A DNA stretch of 64,000 nt from Pseudomonas vancouverensis (GCF_004348895.1 NZ_RRZK01000003.1:124001-188000), one strand, 5' to 3'; counted from the stretch's first letter, positions 37,369 to 46,681 are shown. Notes: generated by a model from the letters alone, not told the origin. Translations and numbers: made by a program.

Positions 37369-38553
37369 ATGTGGTACGAAGGTTTTCTAGGCTTGTCGGC
37401 CTGGTCACTGGTGGCAGTCACCCTGCTGATGACCCATGTCACGATTATCGCCGTCACGGTTTATCTGCATCGCTACTCGGCCCATCGCTCCCTTGAGTTG
37501 AATGGGGCGCTCAAACATTTCTTCCGTTTCTGGCTGTGGCTGACCACGGCGCAGAACACCCGCGAGTGGACCGCCATCCACCGTAAGCATCACGCCAAAT
37601 GCGAAACCGAAGATGACCCGCACAGCCCGGTCGTCAAAGGCTTGTCCACCGTGCTGCGCAAAGGTGCCGAGCTGTACCGCGCCGAAGCGGAAAACCCCGA
37701 GACCCTGCGTATCTACGGCAAGAACTGCCCCGAAGACTGGATCGAGCGCAACCTGTACAGCCGCTATCCGCTGCTGGGCGTGGCGATCATGGGCGTCATC
37801 GACGTGCTGCTGTTCGGCACCATCGGCATCACCATCTGGGCCATCCAGATGATGTGGATCCCGGTCTGGGCTGCCGGCGTGGTCAATGGCCTGGGCCATG
37901 CCGTCGGCTACCGCAACTTCGAATGCCGTGACGCGGCGACCAACCTCGTGCCCTGGGGCATCCTGATTGGCGGTGAAGAACTGCACAACAACCATCACAC
38001 CTACCCTAACTCGGCAAAACTGTCGGTGAAGAAGTGGGAATTCGACCTGGGCTGGGCCTGGATCAAAGTCTTCAGCTTCCTGCGTCTGGCCAAGGTCCAG
38101 CGGGTTGCGCCTATTGCCCACCGCGTTGAAGGCAAGGGCAGCCTGGACATGGACACCGCCATGGCGATCCTCAACAACCGTTTCCAGATCATGGCTCAGT
38201 ACCGCAAGCTGGTGATCGGCCCGCTGGTCAAGCAAGAGCTGGAAAAGGTCGATCACTCTGTCCGTCACCAGTTCCACCGTGCCAAACGCCTGCTTTCGCG
38301 AGAAACCAGCCTGCTGGACGACAGGCACCACGTGCGCATCCAGAACATGCTCGAGCACAGTCAGGCGCTCAAGGTAATTTACGAGAAACGCCTGGCCTTG
38401 CAGCAGATCTGGGTCAAGACCAGTTCGAATGGTCACGACATGCTCGCCGCCATCAAGGACTGGGTCCACGAAGCCGAAGCCAGCGGGATTCAATCCCTGC
38501 GTGATTTCGCCGATCAGTTGAAGACCTACTCCCTGCGCCCTGCCGCTGTCTGA
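37369..38553 (+). CDS. desA: Acyl-lipid delta-9 fatty acid desaturase
   Basis: The 394-residue membrane enzyme introduces double bonds into phospholipid acyl chains. Histidine boxes HRYSAH (His34, His39), HRKHH (His71, 74, 75) and HNNHH hold the di-iron site. MWYEGFLGLSAWSLVAVTLLMTH matches the start of PAO1 DesA (PA0286) from memory, and the length of 394 agrees, so the ATG at 37369 was used and the 19 in-frame codons upstream were left out. DesA acts aerobically on existing phospholipids and adjusts membrane fluidity. It is divergent from the GGDEF-EAL gene. Confidence 0.9.
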   Translation: MWYEGFLGLSAWSLVAVTLLMTHVTIIAVTVYLHRYSAHRSLELNGALKHFFRFWLWLTTAQNTREWTAIHRKHHAKCETEDDPHSPVVKGLSTVLRKGAELYRAEAENPETLRIYGKNCPEDWIERNLYSRYPLLGVAIMGVIDVLLFGTIGITIWAIQMMWIPVWAAGVVNGLGHAVGYRNFECRDAATNLVPWGILIGGEELHNNHHTYPNSAKLSVKKWEFDLGWAWIKVFSFLRLAKVQRVAPIAHRVEGKGSLDMDTAMAILNNRFQIMAQYRKLVIGPLVKQELEKVDHSVRHQFHRAKRLLSRETSLLDDRHHVRIQNMLEHSQALKVIYEKRLALQQIWVKTSSNGHDMLAAIKDWVHEAEASGIQSLRDFADQLKTYSLRPAAV

Positions 38554-38698
38554 TGCCGTTGATCGGTGCGCCTCCGTTCAGGGGCGCACCGCTCGGAACT
38601 TCGTTTCAATTCCCTTATCTCAAAGACACTTCGCCACCCCCGGCGGGCTTCGTTGTGGCCGCTGTCGAATACGCGGCATGCCTTTGAGATTTGTGCCG

Positions 38699-39688
38699 AT
38701 GCTCAAAAAACACCCGCAAGACTCATCTCCTTCGACATGGCCTGAGGCCGCGCAAACCCTGATGGCACTGATGCACGCTCAAGGCGAAGTCGCACGCCTG
38801 AGCGAGCGCGAGCAGCTGTTCAGCACCTTGCTGGTCAGCGTCAACGCCATACTCTGGGCACTCGACTGGGAAACGCGCCAGGTGCTCTATGTCAGCCCCG
38901 CCTATGAGCGGATTTTCGGCCGATCTGCCGAGCAGCTGCTGGCCGACAGCAATCAGTGGCGCGACAGCATTCATCCCGACGACCTGGAGTATGCCGAACG
39001 CAGCCTGGCCGAAGTGCTGGAAACGGGTGCAGTGGAGGACCGCGAATATCGCATCACCGATGCCGATGGGCAGCTGCGCTGGCTCAGCGACAAGTGTTTC
39101 ATCAACCGCCAGGCCGAACCGGGGCAACCGGTAATCATCGTCGGCATCGCCGAAGACATTACCGAGAAAAAGCTCATGGAAGCCGAGCTGCACCGCCTGG
39201 CCACCACCGATGTGCTGACGCAAAGCAGCAATCGTCGGCACTTTTTCGATTGCGCGCGCCGCGAGTTCGAGCTGGCACGTCAACAAGGTGAGCCGCTGTC
39301 GTTTCTGATGCTGGATATCGATGATTTCAAGACCGTTAACGATAGCTACGGTCATCCGGAGGGCGACAACGTGCTGCAAAAAATCGCCGACAGCGGCCGG
39401 GCGGCGTTGCGACGCAATGATCTGTTCGGGCGTATCGGCGGCGAAGAGTTTGCCGCAGTGTTTCCCGGCTGCACACCGGATATGGCCCTGCAGGTGGCCG
39501 AGCGCGTGCAACGGGAAATCCAGCGTTTGAGCTTCAGCCACGACGGCCACGCCTTCGGCATCACCGTCAGCCAGGGCCTGACCTGCCTGACCGCTGAAGA
39601 CGACAGCGTGGAAAGCCTGTTCGCCCGCGCCGATGCGGCAATGTATCAGGCAAAACGCGAGGGCAAGAACCGGATTGTCACGGCCTGA
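38699..39688 (+). CDS. PAS-domain diguanylate cyclase
   Basis: About 329 residues with no TM helix. A PAS domain (ILWALDWETRQVLYVSPAYERIFGRSAEQL ... VGIAEDITEKKLMEAEL) leads into a GGDEF domain with the active motif RIGGEEFAAVFPGC, so it should synthesise c-di-GMP. The I-site RxxD is not clearly present before GGEEF: ALRRNDLFGRIGG has R-x-x-D-like residues (RRND) but at a shifted distance. The start is uncertain: an ATG at 38678 gives seven extra residues. It lies downstream of desA with 145 bases between. Confidence 0.85.
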   Translation: MLKKHPQDSSPSTWPEAAQTLMALMHAQGEVARLSEREQLFSTLLVSVNAILWALDWETRQVLYVSPAYERIFGRSAEQLLADSNQWRDSIHPDDLEYAERSLAEVLETGAVEDREYRITDADGQLRWLSDKCFINRQAEPGQPVIIVGIAEDITEKKLMEAELHRLATTDVLTQSSNRRHFFDCARREFELARQQGEPLSFLMLDIDDFKTVNDSYGHPEGDNVLQKIADSGRAALRRNDLFGRIGGEEFAAVFPGCTPDMALQVAERVQREIQRLSFSHDGHAFGITVSQGLTCLTAEDDSVESLFARADAAMYQAKREGKNRIVTA

Positions 39689-39720
39689 TCAATGCCGCAA
39701 GAACCGGGCTGGTGGCGCGC

Positions 39721-40935
39721 TTACGTCTTGCGCAGGCGCATCAATTCCGGCAATCCGATCTTGAGCAATCGTGCCGTGCGGCTTTTTGCCAGCGCCTCAA
39801 GGCCTTCATGTTCGTTCAGACGCGCCAACTGCGCCGCCATGTTCATCACCAGCGCTTCACGCGAGTAAACCCCGCCACCGAGCTGATAGGCCGCCGCAAT
39901 CAGCTCGCGCAGCTCCAGCGGCAGGCGCCAGCGGGTACGCAAGGCCGAGCCGTAGGCGGCACCGTATTCGGACAACGCCTCGCCCACTTCTTCCAGATCA
40001 TCCAGTGGCCCGCCGGCCTGCTGCCACTCCTGCAGGCAACGCAGCAACGCCAGATCGCCAAGACGGTGCAGCATGCCCGCGCAGTAGCAGCGCTCCTGAT
40101 CGAGATCGAGCAGACGCGCCAGGGTGCGCGCGTATTCAGCCGTGTGCAGCGACAGGTTCCAGTAACGCTCGGCATAGTCAGCCAGGCACGGATCACTGAG
40201 TTTGGCACTGCGCTTGAGCGCCAGGCCGAGAATCAGGTTCATGCTTTGCCCGGTGCCCAGCCGATGCAGTGCCTGGGACAAGGTCTGCACCGCCGCGCCG
40301 TTATGATGGGCCGCACTGTTGGCGGCGGCGATCAGCACTGCGGTGACTTGCGGATCGGTGCGGATTTCCTCTTCCAGGGCGGTCAGATCGAGGCCATTGG
40401 GATTGAGGCTGCGCTGCACCGCCAATTGCACGTCGGTCATCAACGGCGCGCCTTCAGCCAGCTCGCGACGACGCTCCAGGTAGACCGACAAGGTCATCCC
40501 CGGCGCCAGCGACGGCACCTCGCACGACACCTCTTCACCGGCGCTCAGCAGCAAGCCCTGCAAGCGCTGGGTCAGGCTGTCCATGTTCAAGGGTTTGGTC
40601 AGGTAGGCAGTCGGCGCCAGCGGCAGGGCCTCGCGCACGCTGGCGCTGTCGTTGCGGCTGCTCATCAGGATAAACGGCAGCGGCGGCTGGCGTTTGCGCT
40701 GGCGGATGCTGCGCAGCACATTCAGGCCATCGACCCCCGGCAACTCCCAGTCGGCGATCACCAGGTCATAGGGTTTGGCGGCCAGTAACTCCAGCGCTTG
40801 CTGGCCATCGGCACACAAGTCCAGCCGCGCATCGCAGCGAACGTTCAACAACACTTCCTTGAGCAGATCCCGCGACCAGGGGTCAGCCTCGGCGATCAAT
40901 ACTCTTGGCACGGCGGGTAAAATGACGGATGTCAT
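39721..40935 (-). CDS. REC-HDOD domain protein
   Basis: The 404-residue protein has a receiver domain (residues 10-128; phospho-acceptor Asp62 in VIADWELPGVDG, conserved Lys in YLTKP) and an HDOD domain (about 165-360; TALEEEIRTDPQVTAVLIAAANSA, LALKRSAKL, CYCAGMLHRLGDLAL). HDOD domains are inactive relatives of HD phosphodiesterases and usually act as signalling scaffolds. With no DNA-binding part the output is presumably by protein contact. It converges on the diguanylate cyclase gene, and the two may be functionally linked. Confidence 0.85.
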   Translation of the reverse strand: MTSVILPAVPRVLIAEADPWSRDLLKEVLLNVRCDARLDLCADGQQALELLAAKPYDLVIADWELPGVDGLNVLRSIRQRKRQPPLPFILMSSRNDSASVREALPLAPTAYLTKPLNMDSLTQRLQGLLLSAGEEVSCEVPSLAPGMTLSVYLERRRELAEGAPLMTDVQLAVQRSLNPNGLDLTALEEEIRTDPQVTAVLIAAANSAAHHNGAAVQTLSQALHRLGTGQSMNLILGLALKRSAKLSDPCLADYAERYWNLSLHTAEYARTLARLLDLDQERCYCAGMLHRLGDLALLRCLQEWQQAGGPLDDLEEVGEALSEYGAAYGSALRTRWRLPLELRELIAAAYQLGGGVYSREALVMNMAAQLARLNEHEGLEALAKSRTARLLKIGLPELMRLRKT

Positions 40936-41022
40936 ACAGCTCTCCCTGGCAATGCTGGAACCTTAGCCAATGATGGCTATTCGATACAGCGTTAAAGCGG
41001 GCGATGTGTTTCAAGGGGCGTA

Positions 41023-41048
41023 AAAAAACCCGCCGAAGCGGGTTTTTT
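41023..41048 (-). terminator. Rho-independent terminator of gabT
   Basis: An AAAAAACCCGC stem pairs with GCGGGTTTTTT around the loop CGAA. The A-run on the plus strand gives the U-tract for the minus-strand gabDT transcript. It is symmetric enough to work both ways. Confidence 0.9.
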
Positions 41049-41071
41049 GTGAATCAGGTCACACTGGGTGA

Positions 41072-42349
41072 TCAGAGCTCGGAGAAGCACTCTTCGATGA
41101 TCGCCAGACCTTTGTCCAGTTGCTCGTCCGGCGAAGTCAGCGGTACCAGGACGCGCAGAACGTTGCCGTAGGTGCCGCAGGACAGCAGGATCAGACCCTT
41201 GTCGCGAGCCTTGGCCACAACGGACGCTACCGCAGCAGCGTTCGGCTTGTGGCTGTCGCCGTTTTCGAACAGCTCGACTGCGATCATCGCGCCCAGGGCA
41301 CGGACTTCGCCGATCACCGGGTACTTGGCCTGGATGGCCTTCAGGCCAGTCACCAGACGCTCGCCGACAGCCTTGCAGCGGTCCAGCAGGTTTTCTTCTT
41401 CGAACACTTCCATGACTGCCAGAGCAGCGGCGCAAGCGATCGGGCTACCGGCGTAGGTGCCGCCCAGGCCGCCTGGAGCGATGGCGTCCATGTATTCGGC
41501 CTTGCCGCACACACCGGCCAGCGGGAAGCCGCCAGCGATGGATTTGGCGAAGGTGGTCAGGTCGGCAGCAACGCCCATCTGTTCCATGGCGAAGAAGGTA
41601 CCGGTACGGCCGGCGCCAGTCTGTACTTCGTCAGCGATCAGCAGGATGCCGTGCTGGTCGCACAGGGCACGCAGACGCTTCATGAACTCTTTCGGAGCGA
41701 CGTAGAAACCACCTTCGCCCTGAACTGGCTCGAGGATGATGGCCGCGATGTCACGGGCTTCAGCGTCGTTCTTGAAGATACGCTCGATGGAAGCGATCGA
41801 GTCGTCGATGCTCACACCGTGCAGTTCGTTCGGGTACAGAGCACGGAAGATACCGCCTGGCATCAGGCCCATGCCAGCCGAGTAAGGAACGACTTTACCG
41901 GTCAGGCCCAGGGTCATCATGGTGCGACCGTGGTAAGCGCCGGTGAAGGCGATCACGCCGGCACGGCCAGTGGCGGCACGGGCGATCTTGATGGCGTTTT
42001 CAACGGCTTCAGAACCGGTGGTCACCAGCAGGGTTTTCTTGGCGAAATCACCTGGCACCTTGGCGTTGATTTTTTCGCACAGTTCTACGTACGGCTCGTA
42101 GGCCAGTACCTGGAAGCAGGTGTGGGTCAGCTTGTTCAGCTGCTCGGTCACGGCCGCGATGATTTTCGGGTGCACGTGGCCGGTGTTCAGCACAGCGATA
42201 CCGCCGGCGAAGTCGATGAACTCACGACCTTCAACGTCGGTCACGGTCGCGTTCTTCGCGGACTCGGCGAAGATCGGGTGAATCTGGCCAACACCACGTG
42301 GAACAGCAGCGGTACGGCGGGCCATCAAATCAGCGTTAGTCTTGCTCAT
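41072..42349 (-). CDS. gabT: 4-aminobutyrate aminotransferase
   Basis: The 425-residue PLP enzyme transfers the amino group of GABA to 2-oxoglutarate, giving succinate semialdehyde and glutamate. The class-III aminotransferase features are plain: LVTTGSEAVENAIKIARAATGR, FTGAYHGRTMMTLG, the PLP-binding Asp in LLIADEVQTGAGRTG and the Schiff-base Lys in TFAKSIAGGFPLAG. The start at 42349 (MSKTNADLM) was chosen over an ATG five codons upstream because the family begins here. It is the second gene of gabD-gabT, with 186 bases and a hairpin between. Confidence 0.94.
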   Translation of the reverse strand: MSKTNADLMARRTAAVPRGVGQIHPIFAESAKNATVTDVEGREFIDFAGGIAVLNTGHVHPKIIAAVTEQLNKLTHTCFQVLAYEPYVELCEKINAKVPGDFAKKTLLVTTGSEAVENAIKIARAATGRAGVIAFTGAYHGRTMMTLGLTGKVVPYSAGMGLMPGGIFRALYPNELHGVSIDDSIASIERIFKNDAEARDIAAIILEPVQGEGGFYVAPKEFMKRLRALCDQHGILLIADEVQTGAGRTGTFFAMEQMGVAADLTTFAKSIAGGFPLAGVCGKAEYMDAIAPGGLGGTYAGSPIACAAALAVMEVFEEENLLDRCKAVGERLVTGLKAIQAKYPVIGEVRALGAMIAVELFENGDSHKPNAAAVASVVAKARDKGLILLSCGTYGNVLRVLVPLTSPDEQLDKGLAIIEECFSEL

Positions 42350-42477
42350 ATATTCCTCATTCACCGCTCATCGGGCGGCGTGGTTCAAGGATAAAGCGGC
42401 GGGGAGCAGCGGCGGCAGCATGCGATGATCGACTGCCACGGCGTTCCCGGCCACCGAGAAAATTCCGGTTTGAAGCG

Positions 42478-42511
42478 GCGCAAAGGGACAGCGCTCTCGT
42501 GCCCTTTGCGC
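42478..42511. other. Hairpin in the gabD-gabT gap
   Basis: GCGCAAAGGG and CCCTTTGCGC form a perfect ten-base stem with a 14-base loop between gabD and gabT. With no clear T-run it is more likely an mRNA-processing or stability element than a full terminator. Confidence 0.55.
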
Positions 42512-42535
42512 TTGAAGCAATGCCTTGCCGGGCGC

Positions 42536-43978
42536 TTAGATGCCCAGGCAGAGGTATTTGATTTCCAGGTAATCTTCGATGCCGTACTTGGAGCCTTCAC
42601 GGCCCAGGCCCGAAGCCTTGATGCCGCCGAATGGCGCGACTTCGTTGGAGATCAGACCGGTGTTGACGCCGACCATGCCGTATTCCAGGGCTTCGGCCAC
42701 ACGGAACACACGACCCAGGTCACGAGCGTAGAAGTACGAGGCCAGACCGAACTCGGTGTCGTTGGACATCGCGATCACGTCGGCTTCGTCTTTGAAGCGG
42801 AACAGTGGCGCCAATGGACCGAAGGTTTCTTCCTTGGCCACGGCCGCGTTGTTCGGCACGTTGGTCAGGATGGTCGGCTCGAAGAAGTTGCCTTCCATCG
42901 GCTTGCCGCCAGCCAGTACGGTCGCACCTTTGCTCAGGGCGTCGGCGATGTGCTCTTGCACCTTGGCCACGGCTTTTTCGTCGATCAGCGGACCGGTGGT
43001 GGTGCCTTCTTCCAGACCGTTACCGATCTTCAGCTTGGCCACAGCGACTTTCAGCTTCTCGGCGAACGCGTCGTAGACGCCGTCCTGAATGTACAGGCGG
43101 TTGGCGCAGACGCAGGTCTGGCCGTTGTTGCGGTACTTGGAAATGATCGCGCCTTCGACGGCCTTATCCAGATCCGCGTCGTCGAACACGATGAACGGTG
43201 CGTTGCCGCCCAGTTCCAGGGAGACTTTCTTGATGTCCTTGGCGCATTCGGCCATCAGTTGACGACCGATTTCGGTCGAACCGGTGAAGGACAGCTTGCG
43301 TACGGTCGGGTTGCTGGTCAGCTCGGTACCGATGTCGCCGGCGCTGCCGGTGACAACGCTGAACACGCCAGCCGGGATGCCGGCACGTTGCGCCAGTTCA
43401 GCCAAGGCCAGAGCGGAGAATGGGGTTTGCGAAGCAGGCTTGAGTACCATGGTGCAACCGGCGGCCAGGGCCGGGCCGGCTTTACGGGTGATCATCGCGG
43501 CCGGGAAGTTCCACGGGGTGATCGCTGCGGTCACGCCGATTGGCTGCTTGATCACGATCAGGCGCTTGTCTGGCTGGTGGCCCGGGATCACGTCGCCGTA
43601 GATACGCTTGGCTTCTTCGGCGAACCACTCGATGAAGGAAGCGGCGTAAACGATTTCGCCCTTGGCTTCGGCCAATGGCTTGCCTTGTTCCAGGGTCATC
43701 AGACGAGCCAGGTCTTCCTGGTTCTCGATCATCAGTTCGAACCAGCGACGCAGTTTGCCCGCACGTTCTTTGGCGGTCAGTGCACGCCAGGCCGGCAGCG
43801 CTTTGTCAGCGGCTTCGATCGCACGGCGGGTTTCGGCAGCGCCCATTTTCGGCACGGTGCCCAGAATTTCGCCCGTTGCCGGGTTGTTGACCTTGATCGT
43901 CTGACCATTGTCCGCATCAACCCACGCGCCATTGACAAAGGCTTGCTGGCGGAACAACTGGGTGTCTTTAAGCTGCAT
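42536..43978 (-). CDS. gabD: NADP-dependent succinate-semialdehyde dehydrogenase
   Basis: The 480-residue ALDH-family enzyme oxidises succinate semialdehyde to succinate, the second step of GABA use. The catalytic Glu lies in VSLELGGNAPFIVFDDADLD and the catalytic Cys in NGQTCVCANRLYIQDG. PWNFPAAMITRKAGPALAAGCTMVLKPA is the cofactor-binding core. Length and sequence agree with GabD. Ribosome site AAGGAAAG precedes the ATG. It is the first gene of gabDT; the 348 bases upstream hold its promoter and the divergent tRNA-Arg promoter. Confidence 0.94.
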   Translation of the reverse strand: MQLKDTQLFRQQAFVNGAWVDADNGQTIKVNNPATGEILGTVPKMGAAETRRAIEAADKALPAWRALTAKERAGKLRRWFELMIENQEDLARLMTLEQGKPLAEAKGEIVYAASFIEWFAEEAKRIYGDVIPGHQPDKRLIVIKQPIGVTAAITPWNFPAAMITRKAGPALAAGCTMVLKPASQTPFSALALAELAQRAGIPAGVFSVVTGSAGDIGTELTSNPTVRKLSFTGSTEIGRQLMAECAKDIKKVSLELGGNAPFIVFDDADLDKAVEGAIISKYRNNGQTCVCANRLYIQDGVYDAFAEKLKVAVAKLKIGNGLEEGTTTGPLIDEKAVAKVQEHIADALSKGATVLAGGKPMEGNFFEPTILTNVPNNAAVAKEETFGPLAPLFRFKDEADVIAMSNDTEFGLASYFYARDLGRVFRVAEALEYGMVGVNTGLISNEVAPFGGIKASGLGREGSKYGIEDYLEIKYLCLGI

Positions 43979-44326
43979 GTCGGCTTTCCTTAACAGCCCG
44001 CAAAGGATGCGGAGCGAATTATGATTGTAGAAAGGCGCCTCGATAGGCTGCCGTCAGGGAAATCATTCACTGGGCTGAAGCACATAAATAGCGCACGGAT
44101 TGGACTCGCGCGGTTCAGCACCCAGACAAGAGCGTTTGAAATCTCAAACGAATCCTAGGATCAAAGGGGGTAAAGGACAATAGCCTGTTCGAAAAAAAGA
44201 ACGAAAACGGCCCTTTTGCTGCATTTTTCTGATCAGCGTAGCAAACGCCTGTGACAGCTTTGAAAAAGCCAGGCGATTCAGCGGCATGGACGCCCGCAAC
44301 GCATATGAGTATCATGGCGCCCGCTT
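43979..44326. other. Intergenic region between gabD and tRNA-Arg
   Basis: No protein gene is supported. Near gabD the minus strand carries a plausible -10 (CATAAT around 44020), and at the right end lies the tRNA promoter. A frame covering much of this region on the minus strand runs antisense through the tRNA and is spurious. Confidence 0.5.
44287..44315 (+). promoter_or_regulatory. Promoter of tRNA-Arg
   Basis: A -35 TGGACG (44287-44292) and a -10 TATCAT (44310-44315) are spaced 17 bases apart and followed by GGCGCCCGC, a GC-rich discriminator typical of stringently controlled stable-RNA promoters. The tRNA begins 12 bases after the -10. Confidence 0.6.
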
Positions 44327-44403
44327 GCACCAGTAGCTCAGCTGGATAGAGTACTGCCCTCCGAAGGCAGGGGTCGTGGGTTCGAATCCCGCCTGGTGCG
44401 CCA
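44327..44403 (+). tRNA. tRNA-Arg (anticodon CCG)
   Basis: A full cloverleaf of 77 bases. The acceptor GCACCAG pairs with CTGGTGC, discriminator G, and CCA is encoded. The D-arm is GCTC...GAGT. The anticodon stem CTGCC/GGCAG holds loop CTCCGAA with anticodon CCG (44361-44363), which reads CGG. The T-arm is GTGGG-TTCGAAT-CCCGC. A strong terminator follows 17 bases later. Confidence 0.97.
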
Positions 44404-44419
44404 TACGCAAGAACGAGAA

Positions 44420-44451
44420 AGCCCCGGACCGCAAGGTCCGGGGCTTTTTTT
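44420..44451 (+). terminator. Rho-independent terminator of tRNA-Arg
   Basis: The stem AGCCCCGGACC/GGTCCGGGGCT with a GCAA tetraloop is followed by seven T. It lies just beyond the 3' end of the convergent chemoreceptor gene. Confidence 0.93.
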
Positions 44452-44467
44452 GTTGCCGCGCAGATCA

Positions 44468-46357
44468 TCAGATCCGGAAGCTGCCCACCAATTGCTTCAA
44501 GCGGCTGGCCTGCTGTTCCAGGTCCGAGCAGGCGCTCAAGGTGAACTGCAGGTTCTGCATGCCTTCCTGGTTCAACATGTTGATCTCGTTGATGTCCATG
44601 TTGATCGAGTCAACCACGGCCGTCTGTTCTTCGGTGGCGGTGGCCACCGACTGGTTCATGCCGTCGATTTCACCGATGCGCTGGGTCACGCTGCCCAGGC
44701 GCTCGCCCGCCTGGTTGGCAATCGACACGCTGTCCTGGCTGTGACGCTGGCTTTCGCCCATGGTGCTGACCGATTCACGGGCGCCGACTTGCAGCTCCTC
44801 GATCATGTTCTGCACTTGCTGCGCCGATTCCTGGGTGCGGTGGGCGAGGTTGCGCACTTCGTCAGCGACCACCGCAAAGCCTCGACCCGCTTCGCCGGCA
44901 CGCGCCGCTTCGATGGCCGCGTTGAGCGCCAGCAGGTTGGTTTGCTGGGAGATGCTGGTGATCACTTCCAGAATCTGGCCGATGTTCACGGTCTTGCTGT
45001 TCAGCGTTTCGATGTGCGAACTGGAGGTGACGATCAGGTCCGACAGGCGGTTCATCGCCTCGATGCTGCGATTGACCACCTGCTGGCCGTCTTCGGCCAG
45101 GTGGCGGGCGGAGCTGGCCTGTTGCGAAGCCTGTGCGGCGTTGTGTGCGATTTCCTGAGCAGCAGCCCCCAGTTGATTGATCGCGGCGGCGACGCTGTTG
45201 GTGCGGTTGACCTGCTCATCCGAATTGGCCATCGAGGAGTTCGAGGCGTTCACTACGCGCAGGGCGACTTCATTGACCTGCTCGGTGGCCGAGGACACTT
45301 CGCGGATCGAGGTGTGAATACGCTCCACGAAACGGTTGAAGGCATTGCCCAAAATACCGAACTCGTCCTGGGTATGAATGACCAGGCGCTTGGTCAGGTC
45401 GCCTTCACCTTCGGCGATATCTTCCATGGCGCGGCTCATGGCCTGCAGCGGTTGCAGCAGCAGGCGAATCAACATGCCCAGCAGGGCAATGATGAAGACC
45501 ACGGCGAACACGGTGGCCACGACAGCCGAAGAACGGAACTCACTGAGCCTGGAAAACGCCTTGTCTTTGTCGATGGACAGGCCGATGTACCAGTTCACCG
45601 ACGGCAGGCCCTTGATCGGGGCGAACGTGACGATGCGGGTCTGGCCATTGGCCTGGACTTCCGTCAGCTCGCCGTTGATCCGTGGCGTACCCTCCGGAAA
45701 GAGGTCGCTGAGGTTCTTCATCTGCATGTTCTTGTCGGGATGGACCAGCACCTTGCCATCGGAACTGACCATGAAGGCGTAACCCGCGCCACCGAGATCG
45801 AGCTTGTTGATGATGTCGACCAGCGCACCGAAACTCACGTCACCGCCGATCACCCCGAGGGTCTGCCCCGACTTGCGGATGGCTGAGACCATCGAGACCA
45901 CCAGCGTGTTGGTGGCCATTTCGACGTAGGGCTCGGTCATGGCGAGATTACTGCTGCCCTCGGCCAGCTTGTACCAGGGGCGAGTGCGCGCATCGTAGCC
46001 GTCGGGCATCTTCGCATCCGGCAGGATGGCGAACTCGCCTTTGGCGGTCGCGACGTAGGTGCTGGGGAAGCTCGACACCAGGGTTTTCTGTGCCATCAAC
46101 GTGGTGATGCTGGGCATCTCCGGGTTCAACGCCGCGTTCTGCGCCAGGTTTTCAATCAGCAAGGTGCGGCCGTCGAACCAGTTCTTGATGTTGGCCGCAG
46201 TGACTTCGCCCATTTCACGGAGATTGCTTTCCAGGTCCTTGCGGATGGCGTTGCGCTGGAGGTAGTCGTTGTACAGCGTGAATAGCGCGAAGGCGACTAC
46301 CACGATCAGCGACGCCACAAGCAGGATCTTGTGGCTGAATCGGAGGGTTTTATTCAT
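44468..46357 (-). CDS. Methyl-accepting chemotaxis protein with dCache domain, likely amino acid or GABA sensor
   Basis: The 629-residue receptor has a TM helix at 10-29, a periplasmic dCache_1 domain (about 35-275), a second TM helix (about 278-300), a HAMP domain and a long signalling hairpin with the tip [32 protein letters not shown]. In the dCache domain the residues Tyr121, Arg126, Trp128, Tyr129, Tyr144 and Asp173 sit at the positions of the amino-acid motif of PctA-type receptors (numbering recalled from PctA). Position 146 is Glu (PYVE), where PctA has, as I recall, Asp. The length is that of PctA/B/C. Location next to gabDT suggests GABA or an amino acid as ligand, as for PctC and McpG. 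Confidence 0.9.
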   Translation of the reverse strand: MNKTLRFSHKILLVASLIVVVAFALFTLYNDYLQRNAIRKDLESNLREMGEVTAANIKNWFDGRTLLIENLAQNAALNPEMPSITTLMAQKTLVSSFPSTYVATAKGEFAILPDAKMPDGYDARTRPWYKLAEGSSNLAMTEPYVEMATNTLVVSMVSAIRKSGQTLGVIGGDVSFGALVDIINKLDLGGAGYAFMVSSDGKVLVHPDKNMQMKNLSDLFPEGTPRINGELTEVQANGQTRIVTFAPIKGLPSVNWYIGLSIDKDKAFSRLSEFRSSAVVATVFAVVFIIALLGMLIRLLLQPLQAMSRAMEDIAEGEGDLTKRLVIHTQDEFGILGNAFNRFVERIHTSIREVSSATEQVNEVALRVVNASNSSMANSDEQVNRTNSVAAAINQLGAAAQEIAHNAAQASQQASSARHLAEDGQQVVNRSIEAMNRLSDLIVTSSSHIETLNSKTVNIGQILEVITSISQQTNLLALNAAIEAARAGEAGRGFAVVADEVRNLAHRTQESAQQVQNMIEELQVGARESVSTMGESQRHSQDSVSIANQAGERLGSVTQRIGEIDGMNQSVATATEEQTAVVDSINMDINEINMLNQEGMQNLQFTLSACSDLEQQASRLKQLVGSFRI

Positions 46358-46557
46358 AACGGGTCGTGTCCACGAAGGCGTTATTGTTGATTGGCACGCG
46401 CATGAGCAACTAAAAGGCCACCATGCTGCGTTACTGTATCGACCGTCCGAATGAAATACTGAACATTTTTGTTCGTTTTTCTATACGCAGATGTATTTCC
46501 GCTGATTTCGAACGCGCCTTAAAACGTCGGCGCTCAGAAATGCGGAGTCAGGGAAAT

Positions 46558-46582
46558 GCAGATTCGAATCTCGCCTGTTGCA
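46558..46582 (+). other. Degenerate tRNA 3'-end-like fragment
   Basis: GCAGA-TTCGAAT-CTCGC-CTGTTGC-A aligns with the T-arm and acceptor of the tRNA-Arg at 44376-44400 with about 19 of 24 bases equal, including the entire TTCGAAT loop. The stem pairing is decayed, and the rest of a tRNA is absent upstream. It may be a remnant left by an old integration or duplication, or chance. Confidence 0.35.
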
Positions 46583-46585
46583 ATG

Positions 46586-46619
46586 AAAAAGCCTCAGATC
46601 ATCAGATCCGAGGCTTTTT
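46586..46619 (-). terminator. Bidirectional terminator after the FadL-type porin gene
   Basis: AAAAAGCCTC and GAGGCTTTTT form the outer stem with GATC/GATC inside and one mismatch. It has A-run and T-run on both sides, so it can end the minus-strand porin transcript. Confidence 0.88.
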
Positions 46620-46681
46620 GTTCGAGCAAAGATTGGGGTGCCGCAATTGCCATGAAGGCTTGATACGCTGGTTTTTCCTGG

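Larger units (their letters stand above)
46358..46681. other. Intergenic region between the chemoreceptor and FadL-type porin genes
   Basis: These 324 bases hold no gene. From left: the chemoreceptor promoter region, a GAAC/GTTC short inverted repeat near 46461-46474, a fragment that resembles a tRNA T-arm and acceptor (46558-46582), the porin terminator (46586-46619), and about 60 bases to the porin stop. Confidence 0.5.

Noticed and set aside
42478..42511. Riboswitch between gabD and gabT
   Set aside because: Only a single hairpin is visible, with no multi-helix aptamer or alternative pairing.
44115..44468. A 117-codon minus-strand frame containing [20 protein letters not shown]
   Set aside because: It is the antisense translation of the tRNA-Arg gene, a well-known false protein in databases.
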